Counted from the first letter of the stretch, positions 42,635-50,973 are shown. The stretch: 64,000 bases of DNA from an uncultured Dysosmobacter sp. (GCA_934565855.1 CAKTIO010000007.1:62001-126000); one strand, 5' to 3'. Numbers and translations: made by a program. The notes: generated by a model from the letters alone, not told the origin.

Positions 42635-43468
42635 ATGGAAAACTACTCGTATACGCAATACCGGGAGAGCGCAGATGTGCTGGCTTCCCGTCTGAACGGC
42701 TTCCGTCCGGAGGTGCTGATGATCCTGGGAACAGGTCTGGGCGCGATGGCGGAGCTGGTGGAAAACGCCATTACCGTTCCCTACTCCGCGGTGCCGCATA
42801 TGAAGCGGTCCTCCGCCCCGGGACACAAGGGGCAGTTTGTCTTCGGGCATCTGGCTGGACGGCGGGTCATGGTGATGCAGGGACGCCTGCACACCTACGA
42901 GGGCTACTCCTTCGCGGACGTATCCTACCCGGTGCGGGTGGCAAAGCTGCTGGGTGTGGAGACGCTGCTGGTGACCAATGCCTCCGGCTGTGTGAACACC
43001 CAGTATCAGGTGGGTGATCTGATGATGATTACGGACCACATCAAGCTCTTCGGCGTCAGCCCACTGTGCGGACCGAACCTGGAGCAGTTCGGACCCCGCT
43101 TTCCGGATGTGAGCCACATTTATACCCCTGCACTGCAGGAAATTGCCCGTGCCGCGGCGCAGAAGCTGGAGATTCCCCTGCGGGAGGGCGTGTATATGTA
43201 CTTCCCGGGACCGCAGTTCGAGACCCCGGCAGAGGTGCGCATGGCGCGCCTGTTGGGCGCGGACGCGGTGGGAATGTCCACCGTGCCGGAAGCCATCGTG
43301 GCGGCGCACTGCTCCATGCAGGTGCTGGGCTTTACCCTGCTGACCAATATGGCGGCGGGTGTGCTGGACCAGCCCCTGACGGAGGAAGAGGTCGTGGAGG
43401 CGGGACGTGCCGCCGGTCCGCGCTTTACGGCGCTGATCCGTGCCATCCTCTCCCGGCTGGACTGCTGA
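42635..43468 (+). CDS. Purine nucleoside phosphorylase, trimeric type
   Basis: Low-molecular-mass trimeric purine nucleoside phosphorylase, 277 residues, cleaving inosine, guanosine and deoxy forms with phosphate. Family motifs are MILGTGLG, the phosphate-site MQGRLHTYEGY, TNASGCVN, and FPGPQFETPAE with GMSTVPEAI. The residue matching Asn243 of the human enzyme is Asn (LLTNMAAG), which favours 6-oxopurines over the MTA phosphorylase type. GAGGTAAAG precedes the ATG. It is the third phosphorylase in the window, of a different fold class from DeoD. Confidence 0.92.
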   Translation: MENYSYTQYRESADVLASRLNGFRPEVLMILGTGLGAMAELVENAITVPYSAVPHMKRSSAPGHKGQFVFGHLAGRRVMVMQGRLHTYEGYSFADVSYPVRVAKLLGVETLLVTNASGCVNTQYQVGDLMMITDHIKLFGVSPLCGPNLEQFGPRFPDVSHIYTPALQEIARAAAQKLEIPLREGVYMYFPGPQFETPAEVRMARLLGADAVGMSTVPEAIVAAHCSMQVLGFTLLTNMAAGVLDQPLTEEEVVEAGRAAGPRFTALIRAILSRLDC

Positions 43469-43513
43469 TGGCGTCCGGCGCAGATTCCATGAAAGCATGA
43501 GGGTGTTGGATCC

Positions 43514-45130
43514 ATGTCAAAACAAGAAAAGAAGCAATCCTTTCTGGGCGGAGCCGCTATCCTGGCATCGGCGGTGGTGCTGGTAAAGCTCATCGGCGCG
43601 GTGTATAAGCTGCCGCTGAATAATATTTTAGGCGGCGCGGGGAAAACCTATTTCGACACGGCGTATAAGATCTATAATTTCCTGCTGACCTTTTCCACAG
43701 CGGGACTGCCGCTGGCAATTTCCCGGCTGACCAGCCAGGCGCACGCCCAGGGACGGGAAAATGAGAAGCGGAAGATATTCTCCACCGCCATCTGGCTGTT
43801 TTTTACGCTGGGTCTGGTGGGCTCGCTGCTGATGTTCACCCAGGCGGACGGTCTGGCAGGCTTTCTGAACAACAGTCTGGCTGCGCAGGCGGTGCAGGCG
43901 CTGGCGCCCGCAGTGTTCTGCGTGTGTCTGCTGGCGTGCATGCGCGGCTATACCCAGGGACAGGGCAATATGACTCCCACCGCCGTTTCGCAGGTGCTGG
44001 AGGCGCTGCTGAAGCTGGGCGTGGGTCTGCCCCTTGCCTGGTATGTGCTGCACATCGGCATGAGCCTGGAGACCGGCGCGGCGGGTGCCATTGTGGGCGT
44101 CACCGCCGGAACGGTGGTTTCTGTGCTGTTTCTCACGGGGTACCTGCTGACCCACCGCAACCGGGAGAGGTCGGACGATGTTCCCTCCTCCAGCGGCGCG
44201 CTGATCCGGCAGATCCTCGCCATCGGCATCCCCATTACCCTCAGCAACTCCGCCATGAGCATCCTGAACCTGGTGGATACCAAGATCGTCATGGGACGGC
44301 TGCAATCTGCCCTGCAATATACGGAGGAGCAGGCGGCGGTGCTGAACGGACAGTACAGCATGGCAATGGATATGCCCAACATGGTGGCGTCCTTTGTCTA
44401 CCCTGTCACCATGAGCCTGATCCCCTTCGCGGCGGCGGCGCTGGCGAAAAAGGACAACGCCGGGGCAAGCCGCATCGTCTCCTCCGCCTTCCGGCTCATC
44501 GCCATTCTGGCGCTGCCGGCTGGCGTGGGTCTCAGCGTGCTGGCGGTTCCTATCGAGCGGCTGGTGCTGCCCAGCCAGCAGACGGACGCACTGGCGGCTG
44601 GCGGGCATTTGCAGATCCTGGGCATTGCCCTGATCTTCATCTGCCTGATGATTTTGACCAACGCCATTTTGCAGACCTACGGCAAGCAGAATATCCCCAT
44701 TTTCACTGTGGTGGCGGGCGGCATCACCAAGATCGCCATGAACTATGTGCTGGTGGGCAATCCCAGCATCAACATTCACGGCGCACCGGTCTCCACCCTG
44801 TGCTGCTATTTTGTGATCTGTCTGCTGAACCTGTTCTTCGTGTGGAAGTATTCGCCCCAGAAGCCCCACTACATGCAGCTGTTTGCCAAGCCCGTGATGG
44901 CATCCGCTGTGATGGGTGGCTGTGCCTGGTCGGTGTATGGGCTGAGCATGCGCTTCCTGTTTGGCGGCAGCGGCAGCTACGGTGCCAGCGCCCTGTCCAC
45001 GCTGCTGGGCATCGGCTCCGGTGTGGTGGTGTACGCAGTGCTGGTCATCGCCCTGCGCATCCTGCGGGCGGAGGACGTGCGCAGCATGAAAAAGGGCGAC
45101 GTCATCATCCGGGTGCTGCACCTGAAGTAA
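43514..45130 (+). CDS. SpoVB/YabM-family lipid flippase-like membrane protein
   Basis: Multidrug/oligosaccharidyl-lipid/polysaccharide (MOP) superfamily protein, 538 residues, with about 14 hydrophobic segments. It belongs to the stage V sporulation protein B/YabM/MurJ-like group, which move lipid-linked peptidoglycan precursors. Position just before mazG, rqcP, yabP and yabQ matches the Bacillus yabM locus, so YabM/SpoVB is the best label. GAGGGTG lies upstream of the ATG. The substrate and stage of action are inferred. Confidence 0.85.
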   Translation: MSKQEKKQSFLGGAAILASAVVLVKLIGAVYKLPLNNILGGAGKTYFDTAYKIYNFLLTFSTAGLPLAISRLTSQAHAQGRENEKRKIFSTAIWLFFTLGLVGSLLMFTQADGLAGFLNNSLAAQAVQALAPAVFCVCLLACMRGYTQGQGNMTPTAVSQVLEALLKLGVGLPLAWYVLHIGMSLETGAAGAIVGVTAGTVVSVLFLTGYLLTHRNRERSDDVPSSSGALIRQILAIGIPITLSNSAMSILNLVDTKIVMGRLQSALQYTEEQAAVLNGQYSMAMDMPNMVASFVYPVTMSLIPFAAAALAKKDNAGASRIVSSAFRLIAILALPAGVGLSVLAVPIERLVLPSQQTDALAAGGHLQILGIALIFICLMILTNAILQTYGKQNIPIFTVVAGGITKIAMNYVLVGNPSINIHGAPVSTLCCYFVICLLNLFFVWKYSPQKPHYMQLFAKPVMASAVMGGCAWSVYGLSMRFLFGGSGSYGASALSTLLGIGSGVVVYAVLVIALRILRAEDVRSMKKGDVIIRVLHLK

Positions 45131-45196
45131 AAAACCGGGTTTTTCCTTGAAATTCAAGGGCTTTCCAATGAAATTTCTTGCAAAGGCGGGCAATGT

Positions 45197-46033
45197 ATGG
45201 TAGATTTTCAATGTAAGGAACGCTACGGCTATGAAGATCTTTTGGAGATCATGCGGCTGCTGCGCGCCCCGGGCGGCTGCCCGTGGGACCGGGAGCAGAC
45301 CCATGCCTCCATTCGCCGTAACTTTTTAGAGGAGACCTGCGAGGCGGTGGAAGCCATCGACCGGCAGGACCCTGTGGGACTGTGCGAGGAGCTGGGCGAC
45401 GTGCTGATGCAGGTGGTGTTCCATGCCCAGATCGAGCAGGAGCAGGGCGGCTTCACAATGGCAGACGTCATTGACGGCGTGTGCAAAAAGCTGGTGTACC
45501 GCCACCCTCATGTGTTCGGCTCCGTTCAGGTGGAAAACAGCGCGGAGGTGCTGACCAACTGGGAGATGCTGAAGCGGACGGAAAAGGGGCAGCGCTCCAC
45601 GGCGGACGCAGTGGATGCGGTAGCGAAGACCCTTCCGGCGCTGTGGCGGGCGGAGAAAATGCAGTCCAAGGCGGCAAAGGCGGGCTTTCAGTGGCCCGGC
45701 GGCAGCCTGGGCGAGCTGGATAAGCTGGAAGAGGAAGTGGGCGAGCTGCGCCAGTCGGTGGAGCAGGGCTGTATCGACGGTCCCCACGGCGTCCGGGAGG
45801 AAGTGGGCGACGTGCTGTTCATGGCGGCAAAGGTCGCGCAGGTCCACGGCATCGACCCGGAGGAGGCGCTGCACAGCGCCTGCGGAAAGTTTGCCCGCCG
45901 CTTCCGCGGTGTAGAGGAGGGCGCGGGCGGAACGCCCCTGTCCAGCCTGAGCCAGGAGCAGCTGCTGGAGCTGTGGGCGCAGGCGAAGGTCCGGGAAAAG
46001 GAACAGTCTGAAACACGGGAAGACACCGTGTGA
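45197..46033 (+). CDS. mazG: Nucleoside triphosphate pyrophosphohydrolase MazG
   Basis: House-cleaning NTP pyrophosphohydrolase, 278 residues, with two MazG domains. The first has CPWDREQTHASIRRNFLEE with metal-binding Glu residues and EELGDVLMQVVFHA. The second has EEVGELRQ and EEVGDVLFMAAKVA. In Bacillus the equivalent gene (yabN) carries an extra N-terminal methyltransferase domain, missing here. It lies between the SpoVB-like gene and the HU gene, within the conserved yab block. Confidence 0.93.
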   Translation: MVDFQCKERYGYEDLLEIMRLLRAPGGCPWDREQTHASIRRNFLEETCEAVEAIDRQDPVGLCEELGDVLMQVVFHAQIEQEQGGFTMADVIDGVCKKLVYRHPHVFGSVQVENSAEVLTNWEMLKRTEKGQRSTADAVDAVAKTLPALWRAEKMQSKAAKAGFQWPGGSLGELDKLEEEVGELRQSVEQGCIDGPHGVREEVGDVLFMAAKVAQVHGIDPEEALHSACGKFARRFRGVEEGAGGTPLSSLSQEQLLELWAQAKVREKEQSETREDTV

Positions 46034-46081
46034 AAGAAATAGATCGGGTCCCCAATGCAAATGATATAGGAGGAAAAAACC

Positions 46082-46357
46082 ATGAACAAGGCTGAACTCA
46101 TCAATGCAGTTGCTGCAGCTGCCGATGTTTCCAAGAAGGATGCGGAGGCGGTCATTACCGCTACGTTTGACGCCATCACCGCCGCTCTGAAGGAGGGCGA
46201 CAAGGTGCAGCTGGTCGGCTTTGGCTCTTTCGAGGTCAAGCCCCGCGCCGCCCGGATGGGTCGGAACCCCAAGACCAAGGAAGCCATCGAGATCCCCGCT
46301 TCCAAGGTTCCCGTATTCAAGGCTGGCAAGGCTTTGAAGGACGCCATTGCGAAGTAA
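46082..46357 (+). CDS. DNA-binding protein HU
   Basis: Histone-like nucleoid protein, 91 residues, with the complete HU pattern: [38 protein letters not shown] with the DNA-arm region, and [33 protein letters not shown] precedes the start, as expected for an abundant protein, and a strong terminator follows. It is inserted within the mazG-rqcP-yabP synteny block and probably has its own promoter near 46060. Confidence 0.97.
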   Translation: MNKAELINAVAAAADVSKKDAEAVITATFDAITAALKEGDKVQLVGFGSFEVKPRAARMGRNPKTKEAIEIPASKVPVFKAGKALKDAIAK

Positions 46358-46372
46358 ATTATCCGCGGACGG

Positions 46373-46404
46373 CTGCCGGTGTGGATCCCACACCGGCAGT
46401 TTTT
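46373..46404 (+). terminator. Terminator after the HU gene
   Basis: Perfect 12-bp stem, 46373-46384 with 46388-46399, three-base loop, then TTTTT. Confidence 0.92.
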
Positions 46405-46428
46405 ACCGCCTTTTAAGGAGGAGACCCT

Positions 46429-46668
46429 ATGAGACTGGATAAATATTTGAAGACCGCGCGGCTCATCAAGCGCCGCACCGTTGCCAACGAGGCATGTGAC
46501 AACGGACTGGTGACGGTGAATGGCAAGCCCGCCCGCGCGTCCTATGAGGTGAAGGTGGGCGATGAGATCTCCCTGCGCTTCGGCGCACGGACGCTGACGG
46601 TAGAGGTGCTGGCGGTGGAGGAAAACGTCCGTCAGGCGGACGCGGCGGCGCTGTACCGGCAGGTCTGA
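46429..46668 (+). CDS. rqcP: RqcP-type S4 RNA-binding protein (YabO)
   Basis: A 79-residue S4-domain protein that binds the ribosome-quality-control complex and helps RqcH add alanine tails to stalled chains. The S4 motif MRLDKYLKTARLIKRRTVAN, then NGKPARASYEVKVGDEISL, is typical of Hsp15/RqcP. AAGGAGGAGACCCT precedes the ATG. Its place before yabP matches Bacillus yabO. Confidence 0.92.
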   Translation: MRLDKYLKTARLIKRRTVANEACDNGLVTVNGKPARASYEVKVGDEISLRFGARTLTVEVLAVEENVRQADAAALYRQV

Positions 46669-46713
46669 TCCTGTCCCTGCCTGCATAGAATGCTGACAGG
46701 GAGGGACGGACGC

Positions 46714-47001
46714 ATGAACAGGGATTATGACGCCAATTACACTGCCGGGAGCCATCGGCTGGAGCTGGAGGGACGGGAGCGCCTGGTGGTCTCCGGCGTG
46801 GAGGATGTGGAGCGGTTTGACGAGACCGGCATCGTCATGTCCACCACCGCGGGCATTTTGACCATCACCGGCGAGGGGCTGCACATCGGGCAGCTGTCGC
46901 TGGAGGGCGGCGAGCTGCATGTAGACGGGCAGATCGACTCCATCGCCTATGAGGACGCCGCCCCGTCCCGGCGGGGACTGCTGGGCAGGCTGCTGGGCTG
47001 A
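46714..47001 (+). CDS. yabP: Sporulation protein YabP
   Basis: A 95-residue YabP/YqfC-family protein with HRLELEGRERLVVSGVEDVE and ETGIVMSTTAGILTITGEGL. YabP is needed for spore cortex formation together with YabQ. I chose the ATG at 46714, preceded by GGGAGGGACGGACGC; an ATG at 46690 is possible but poorly placed. It is directly followed by yabQ with one base between stop and start. Confidence 0.93.
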   Translation: MNRDYDANYTAGSHRLELEGRERLVVSGVEDVERFDETGIVMSTTAGILTITGEGLHIGQLSLEGGELHVDGQIDSIAYEDAAPSRRGLLGRLLG

Positions 47002-47002
47002 G

Positions 47003-47749
47003 ATGGAAAACCACATCTCCGTCCAGCTGCTGACGTTTGCCCAGTCCATCCTGCTGGGTGGCTGCGCCGCGCTGGCGTATGACCTGCTGCGTCCCCTGCG
47101 GCGGCGTGTGCCGGGGATAGTATGGCTGGCGGACGGCGGCTACTGCCTGGGTGTGCTGCTGGCGCTGTTTTTCTTTTTCCTCCGCAGGACCGGCGGCGCG
47201 CTGCGGATCTATGTGCTGCTGGGCGCGGCAGGCGGCATGGCGCTGTTTTTCTCCCTGCTGTCCGCCCCGCTGCGCCCCCTGTGGGAGTTTTGGGCGGATG
47301 TTCTTGGTTGGATGCTACAATTCCTGCTGGCGCCGCTGAAAAAAATGAGCGCAGTTTGTAAAAAAACCGCGCTGCATTGCAAAAATCTCTTTTATTTTTC
47401 GCAGAAATGCTATACAATAAGAAAAATCGGAAGAATACCCTTTTCCTTGGTCCATCATAAAGGAGGCGGAAGATATGGCAAAAGCGGCAAAGAAGGCAAA
47501 AAGCAAGGCAAAAGCCGGCTTTTTCACAAAGCTTCTGCTTCTGATCCTCATCGCGGCGCTGGGCTATCAGCTGCACCAGCTGCGGGGCAATGTAGACCGG
47601 GCGCAGGCGGAGATGACGCAGCTTTCCAACCAGGTGGCGGACCAGCAGCAGGAGAACGATTCCCTGCAGGAAGCCATCGACCAGGGCGGAAGCAAAGAGG
47701 AAATGGAAAAGATCGCCCGGCAGGAGCTGGGTCTGGTCGCTCCGAATGA
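47003..47749 (+). CDS. yabQ: Spore cortex biosynthesis protein YabQ (frame runs on into divIC)
   Basis: Membrane protein for spore cortex formation. The first about 125 residues hold several hydrophobic segments (LLGGCAALAYDLLRPL, GVLLALFFFFLRR, IYVLLGAAGGMALFFSLL), as in YabQ. The YabQ-like part ends near 47450. The frame has no stop until 47749, so it overlaps the divIC gene by about 275 bases in another frame. That tail (Gly/Arg/Ala-rich) looks like shadow translation. Either yabQ has lost its original stop or the overlap is real. The start is the ATG at 47003. Confidence 0.8.
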   Translation: MENHISVQLLTFAQSILLGGCAALAYDLLRPLRRRVPGIVWLADGGYCLGVLLALFFFFLRRTGGALRIYVLLGAAGGMALFFSLLSAPLRPLWEFWADVLGWMLQFLLAPLKKMSAVCKKTALHCKNLFYFSQKCYTIRKIGRIPFSLVHHKGGGRYGKSGKEGKKQGKSRLFHKASASDPHRGAGLSAAPAAGQCRPGAGGDDAAFQPGGGPAAGERFPAGSHRPGRKQRGNGKDRPAGAGSGRSE

Positions 47750-47777
47750 GAAAGTCTTTTATGATGTCAGCAACTGA
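47475..47777 (+). CDS. divIC: Septum formation initiator DivIC/FtsB family
   Basis: Bitopic division protein of 100 residues. A lysine-rich cytosolic N-terminus is followed by one transmembrane segment (LLLLILIAALGYQL, about 19-32), then an extracellular coiled coil (heptads from 35 to 75) and the conserved end IARQELGLVAPNEKVF. AAAGGAGGCGGAAGAT gives a strong start. It probably acts with FtsL and DivIB in the divisome. It follows yabQ, as in Bacillus. Confidence 0.93.
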   Translation: MAKAAKKAKSKAKAGFFTKLLLLILIAALGYQLHQLRGNVDRAQAEMTQLSNQVADQQQENDSLQEAIDQGGSKEEMEKIARQELGLVAPNEKVFYDVSN

Positions 47778-47874
47778 CGCATCCCTCTCCGGGGCTGTGT
47801 GCCGGAGACGCGGATGCCGGATGCGGCACAGCGAAGAGAACAGAAACATCGCGGAAGGAGAAACATAATACTGT

Positions 47875-48333
47875 ATGGAGCCTGAGGTCGGGAGCATTCT
47901 GGAAGGAAAAGTCACAGCCATTACCAAGTTTGGCGCGTTTGTATCGCTGGGAAACGGGAAATCCGGTCTGGTACATATTTCGGAGATCGCCAATACCTTC
48001 GTCAACGACGTCCATGATTTTTTGCAGGAGGGACAGGAGGTCAAGGTCAAGGTCCTGTCTGCGGAAAACGGGAAGATCAACCTGTCAATCAAGAAGGCGC
48101 TGCCGCAGGAGCCGCGCTCCAATGCGCCGCGGCAGCCCAGACCCATGCAGCCGCGCCCCGCGTCCGCGCCGAGACCCGCGCAGAACCGGAGCTTTGGACG
48201 CCAGCCGCTGCCTCCCTCCGGGGACCTGTCCTTTGAGGATAAGCTGAAGCAGTTCATGACCGCGTCGGAGGGAAAGATGGCGGACCTGAACCGCAATATG
48301 GACAGCAAACGCGGCGGTCGCCGCCGGAAATAA
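47875..48333 (+). CDS. S1 RNA-binding domain protein (YabR-like)
   Basis: A 152-residue protein. The S1 domain occupies residues about 1-75 (VGSILEGKVTAITKFGAFVS and SGLVHISEIANTFVNDV). A basic, Pro/Arg-rich low-complexity linker follows, then a short helical end (FEDKLKQFMTASEGKMADL). The gene position after divIC matches Bacillus yabR. The ATG at 47875 lies about 13 bases from GAAGGAG; an in-frame stop excludes a longer form. It likely binds RNA or ribosomes; the target is unknown. Confidence 0.88.
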   Translation: MEPEVGSILEGKVTAITKFGAFVSLGNGKSGLVHISEIANTFVNDVHDFLQEGQEVKVKVLSAENGKINLSIKKALPQEPRSNAPRQPRPMQPRPASAPRPAQNRSFGRQPLPPSGDLSFEDKLKQFMTASEGKMADLNRNMDSKRGGRRRK

Positions 48334-48362
48334 GCCGGTCCATTCGGAAAACAGCATCATAG

Positions 48363-48391
48363 GGGACGCTGGTTCACCGGCGTCCCTTTTT
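48363..48391 (+). terminator. Terminator of the yab block
   Basis: A 10-bp stem (48363-48372 with 48377-48386, one wobble), loop TTCA, then TTTTT. Confidence 0.9.
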
Positions 48392-48451
48392 GCTTCCCAT
48401 TCTGTCTGCCCCGTTTCGGCAAAAGTAGTGCTTTTCCGGCAAAACCTCCTG

Positions 48452-48550
48452 TTGCAGACCGGCGGCGGGTGCGCTATCATAATAGAGGAAGCTTTCCAAT
48501 ATCCCACCCGCTTGGACCGTTTGCCCCCTTGGGGCAGGCGGTCCCTTTTT
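48452..48550 (+). ncRNA. Candidate small RNA upstream of hpf
   Basis: A complete minimal transcription unit without a reading frame. It has a promoter, TTGCAG (48452-48457) and TATCAT (48475-48480) with a 17-base spacer, about 30 bases of leader, and a 14-bp terminator stem (48514-48527 with 48531-48544) followed by TTTTT. The predicted RNA is about 64 bases, from about 48487. It lies 140 bases upstream of hpf, so it could be a free small RNA or an attenuated hpf leader. RNA motifs associated with raiA/hpf genes are known, but I cannot assign this to one. Confidence 0.5.
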
Positions 48551-48691
48551 ATGCCGGAGACGGGAGCTTCGCCAAATTCTGAACTTTTTGGAAACTGCCT
48601 TTGCCCCCTCTTTTCAAGCGGAATGGGATGTGGTATACTCAACTTACAAAAAGGGGACAGCCCTTCCTGCCACACGAAAGGAGCGATATCT
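48551..48691 (+). promoter_or_regulatory. Second promoter and leader of hpf
   Basis: A consensus-like -10 TATACT near 48634-48639 with TTTTCA 17 bases upstream. It is followed by a short hairpin AAGGG-GACAG-CCCTT (about 48651-48665) in the leader and the GAAAGGAG ribosome-binding site. Confidence 0.55.
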
Positions 48692-49237
48692 ATGAAGTGT
48701 ACGTTTTCTTGTAAGAAGGTTTCCCTGAACGATTCCATCAAGGACTATACCGAGAAGAAGGTCTCCAAGCTGGATCGCTATTTCCGGGACGAACCCACCG
48801 CCTCGATTACCTTTAATGTGGAAAAAGACCATCTCTGCTCTGTGGAGATCACCATCCGCGGAGATAAGATGCTGCTGCGCTCTCAGACAGAGGCGCCGGA
48901 CGGCGATATGCGCGGCGCGGTAGACGCCGCCTGCGGCTATATTGAGCGCCAGATCATGAAGAACAAGACCCGTCTCGCCAAGCGGATGCGCAGCGAGGCG
49001 TTCCCCGCCCCCTCCGCCCCGGAGGATGACTTCGAGGTGACGGAGGAGAAGGAATTTGACATCGTGCGAACCAAGCGCTTTGCGGTAAAGCCCATGAGCG
49101 TGGAGGAGGCAATTTTGCAGATGAATCTGCTGGACCACACCTTCTTCGTCTTCCGCAAGGAGAACGACCCCTCCCTGTCCATTGTGTACCGCCGGAAGAA
49201 CGGCGGCTACGGTCTCATTGAGACCGGCGATGAATAA
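48692..49237 (+). CDS. hpf: Long-form ribosome hibernation promoting factor
   Basis: A 181-residue HPF that dimerises 70S ribosomes into inactive 100S particles. The N-terminal RaiA/HPF domain (about 1-100) has LNDSIKDYTEKKVSKLDRYF and a basic ribosome-binding surface. After an acidic linker, the C-terminal dimerisation domain (about 125-181) has KPMSVEEAILQMNLLDHTFF and the end NGGYGLIE. GAAAGGAG precedes the ATG at 48692. The length matches long HPF of Firmicutes. Confidence 0.95.
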   Translation: MKCTFSCKKVSLNDSIKDYTEKKVSKLDRYFRDEPTASITFNVEKDHLCSVEITIRGDKMLLRSQTEAPDGDMRGAVDAACGYIERQIMKNKTRLAKRMRSEAFPAPSAPEDDFEVTEEKEFDIVRTKRFAVKPMSVEEAILQMNLLDHTFFVFRKENDPSLSIVYRRKNGGYGLIETGDE

Positions 49238-49282
49238 CAGTCCTGCGGCATGTTGCCGCAGAGCTCTTGCTCTATGAACAGC

Positions 49283-49317
49283 GGACGCCCGGAGAGCTTT
49301 TCCGGGCGTCCTTTTTT
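49283..49317 (+). terminator. Terminator of hpf
   Basis: Perfect 10-bp stem, 49283-49292 with 49302-49311, then TTTTTT. A second small hairpin (CTGCGGCA/TGCCGCAG) lies just after the hpf stop. Confidence 0.9.
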
Positions 49318-49371
49318 GCAGGCGGCGTCTGCCGCACGAAAATACCGCAGGTGCCTGAGGAGGAACAGCGC

Positions 49372-50178
49372 ATGATTTTGGTCAATGGACAGTGGCAGGG
49401 CGGAGGAGATCCGGTTACCTGCGTGGCAGCAGAGGAGCTTCGGCGGACGTATCTGCCGGGAAAGGCAGTGGAGCGGGTGGAGATCGACCAGCCGCCCCTG
49501 CCGGAGAAGCGCCATTCGGTGCGGGGCTATGACGCGATCCTCCGGCAGACGGAGAGAAGCTGGGCTTTGCTGCGGCAGCGGCAGCCGGACAGGCTGTTTA
49601 CCCTTGGCGGCGGCTGTGATGCGGATGTGGCGTCCATTGCCTACCTTAATGAGCAGGCGCGGGGAGACCTGACGGTGTTCTGGTTTGACGCCCACGGCGA
49701 CCTGAATGCGCCGGAGGAATCTGCCAGCGGACTGTTTTACGGAATGCCCGCCCGGGTGCTGATGCAGCCGCAGGACGGCTTTCTGCCGCTGGTTCCGGCT
49801 CCGGTAAAAACGGAGAACTGGATGCTGCAGGGCGGAGGAGATCTGGACCCGCCGGAGGCGGCGTTTCTTCAAAAGCACGCCATTGCCTGCTGTCCTCCGG
49901 GCGGAGGACGGGAGGAATGGACCCGGTTTCTCCGGCAGCACAGGGGAAAGCGGGCGTATATCCACTTCGACCTGGACGTGCTGGACCCGGCGGAGTTTTC
50001 TGCCACGCCGCTTCCCGTGGCGGGGGGACTTTCTGTGGAAGAGACCTTTTCCATGCTCCGCCAGATCCGGCAGGAAATGGATCTGGTGGGCTTCGGATTG
50101 TTTGAGTATACAGGCGGCGCGGGAAAAAACGCCGTGCTGGAGGCGGCGGTCGCCTTTGGAGAAGCGCTGGAAAAATAA
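49372..50178 (+). CDS. Arginase/ureohydrolase-family protein with altered metal site
   Basis: Ureohydrolase-fold protein, 268 residues. Most binuclear Mn-site motifs are present: WFDAHGDLN (Asp106, His108, Asp110) and HFDLDVLDP (Asp200, Asp202). The usual GGDHS motif reads GGGCDADV, so the first metal ligand His is replaced by Cys82. The SGNxHGMP motif is also changed (SGLFYGMP). It may hydrolyse a guanidino compound other than arginine, or have lost activity. GAGGAGGAACAGCGC precedes the ATG at 49372. It is monocistronic. Confidence 0.8.
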   Translation: MILVNGQWQGGGDPVTCVAAEELRRTYLPGKAVERVEIDQPPLPEKRHSVRGYDAILRQTERSWALLRQRQPDRLFTLGGGCDADVASIAYLNEQARGDLTVFWFDAHGDLNAPEESASGLFYGMPARVLMQPQDGFLPLVPAPVKTENWMLQGGGDLDPPEAAFLQKHAIACCPPGGGREEWTRFLRQHRGKRAYIHFDLDVLDPAEFSATPLPVAGGLSVEETFSMLRQIRQEMDLVGFGLFEYTGGAGKNAVLEAAVAFGEALEK

Positions 50179-50191
50179 CGATACTGCGGCA

Positions 50192-50224
50192 GCAGCCCCG
50201 CCCGGAGCTTCCGGACGGGGCTGC
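50192..50224. terminator. Terminator between arginase-like and DUF554 genes
   Basis: A 14-bp stem (50192-50205 with 50211-50224, one wobble) and a five-base loop between convergent genes. T-runs are weak on both sides. Confidence 0.65.
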
Positions 50225-50250
50225 CCTTATCTGTATTTATGGCTGGACTG

Positions 50251-50973
50251 TCAGAATGCGATGGGCAGAAACGCGGCTGCGGCTGCCAGCAGCACGGCGG
50301 GCAGCAGATTGGCGACCCGGACCTTCTTTCCCCACACCAGATTGATGCCCACGCAGAAGATCAGCACGGACCCCACAAAGGACAGGTAGCTCAGCGCCTG
50401 AGCGGTGAACAGCGGCTTTAGGAAGGAGGCGGCAAGGGTGATGCTGCCCTCCAGCAGGAACACCGGCACTGCCGAGAAGATGCAGCCCCGCCCCAGCGAG
50501 CAGGTCATTACCATGACGATAAGAAAGTCCAGCACACTTTTAGCGCCCAGTGTACTCCAGTCGCCGGAGATGCCGTCCTGAATGGCGCCCACGATTGCCA
50601 TAGCGCCGATGCACACCGTCAGGGACGCGGTGACAAAGCCGTGCAGAAAGCCGCTGTCCCCAGCGTTGCCGCTTTTCTGCTTCAGCCATTCTCCGAAGCG
50701 GTCAAATTTGGCTTCCAGATCCAGCAGCTCTCCCAGCAGTCCTCCCAGCGCCAGAGACAGCACCATCAGCATGGTCCCTCCCCCGGCAAGGCGGTCCGCT
50801 CCCGGCAGCATATAGGGCAGCGCCCCCGCCATGCCGATGAACAGCACGCTGACGCCGCACGCCATGTTCAGCGTGTCCTGAATGCGCCGGGTCAGCAGCC
50901 TGCCGAAGCAGAAGCCGCACAGCCCTCCGGCTGCAATGGCGCCTGTATTGATGATGGTCCCCAACCCGATCAT
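50251..50973 (-). CDS. DUF554 family membrane protein
   Basis: A 240-residue integral membrane protein with about seven hydrophobic segments. The DUF554 pattern is clear: GTIINTGAIAAGGLCGFCFG at the N-terminus, LGGLLGELLDLEAKFDRFGEWL with charged residues in a loop, VTASLTVCIGAMAIVGAIQDG, and GINLVWGKKVRVANLLPAV. Function is unknown; a small-molecule or ion transporter is often assumed. The ATG at 50973 follows AAAGGGCGG. Confidence 0.9.
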   Translation of the reverse strand: MIGLGTIINTGAIAAGGLCGFCFGRLLTRRIQDTLNMACGVSVLFIGMAGALPYMLPGADRLAGGGTMLMVLSLALGGLLGELLDLEAKFDRFGEWLKQKSGNAGDSGFLHGFVTASLTVCIGAMAIVGAIQDGISGDWSTLGAKSVLDFLIVMVMTCSLGRGCIFSAVPVFLLEGSITLAASFLKPLFTAQALSYLSFVGSVLIFCVGINLVWGKKVRVANLLPAVLLAAAAAFLPIAF

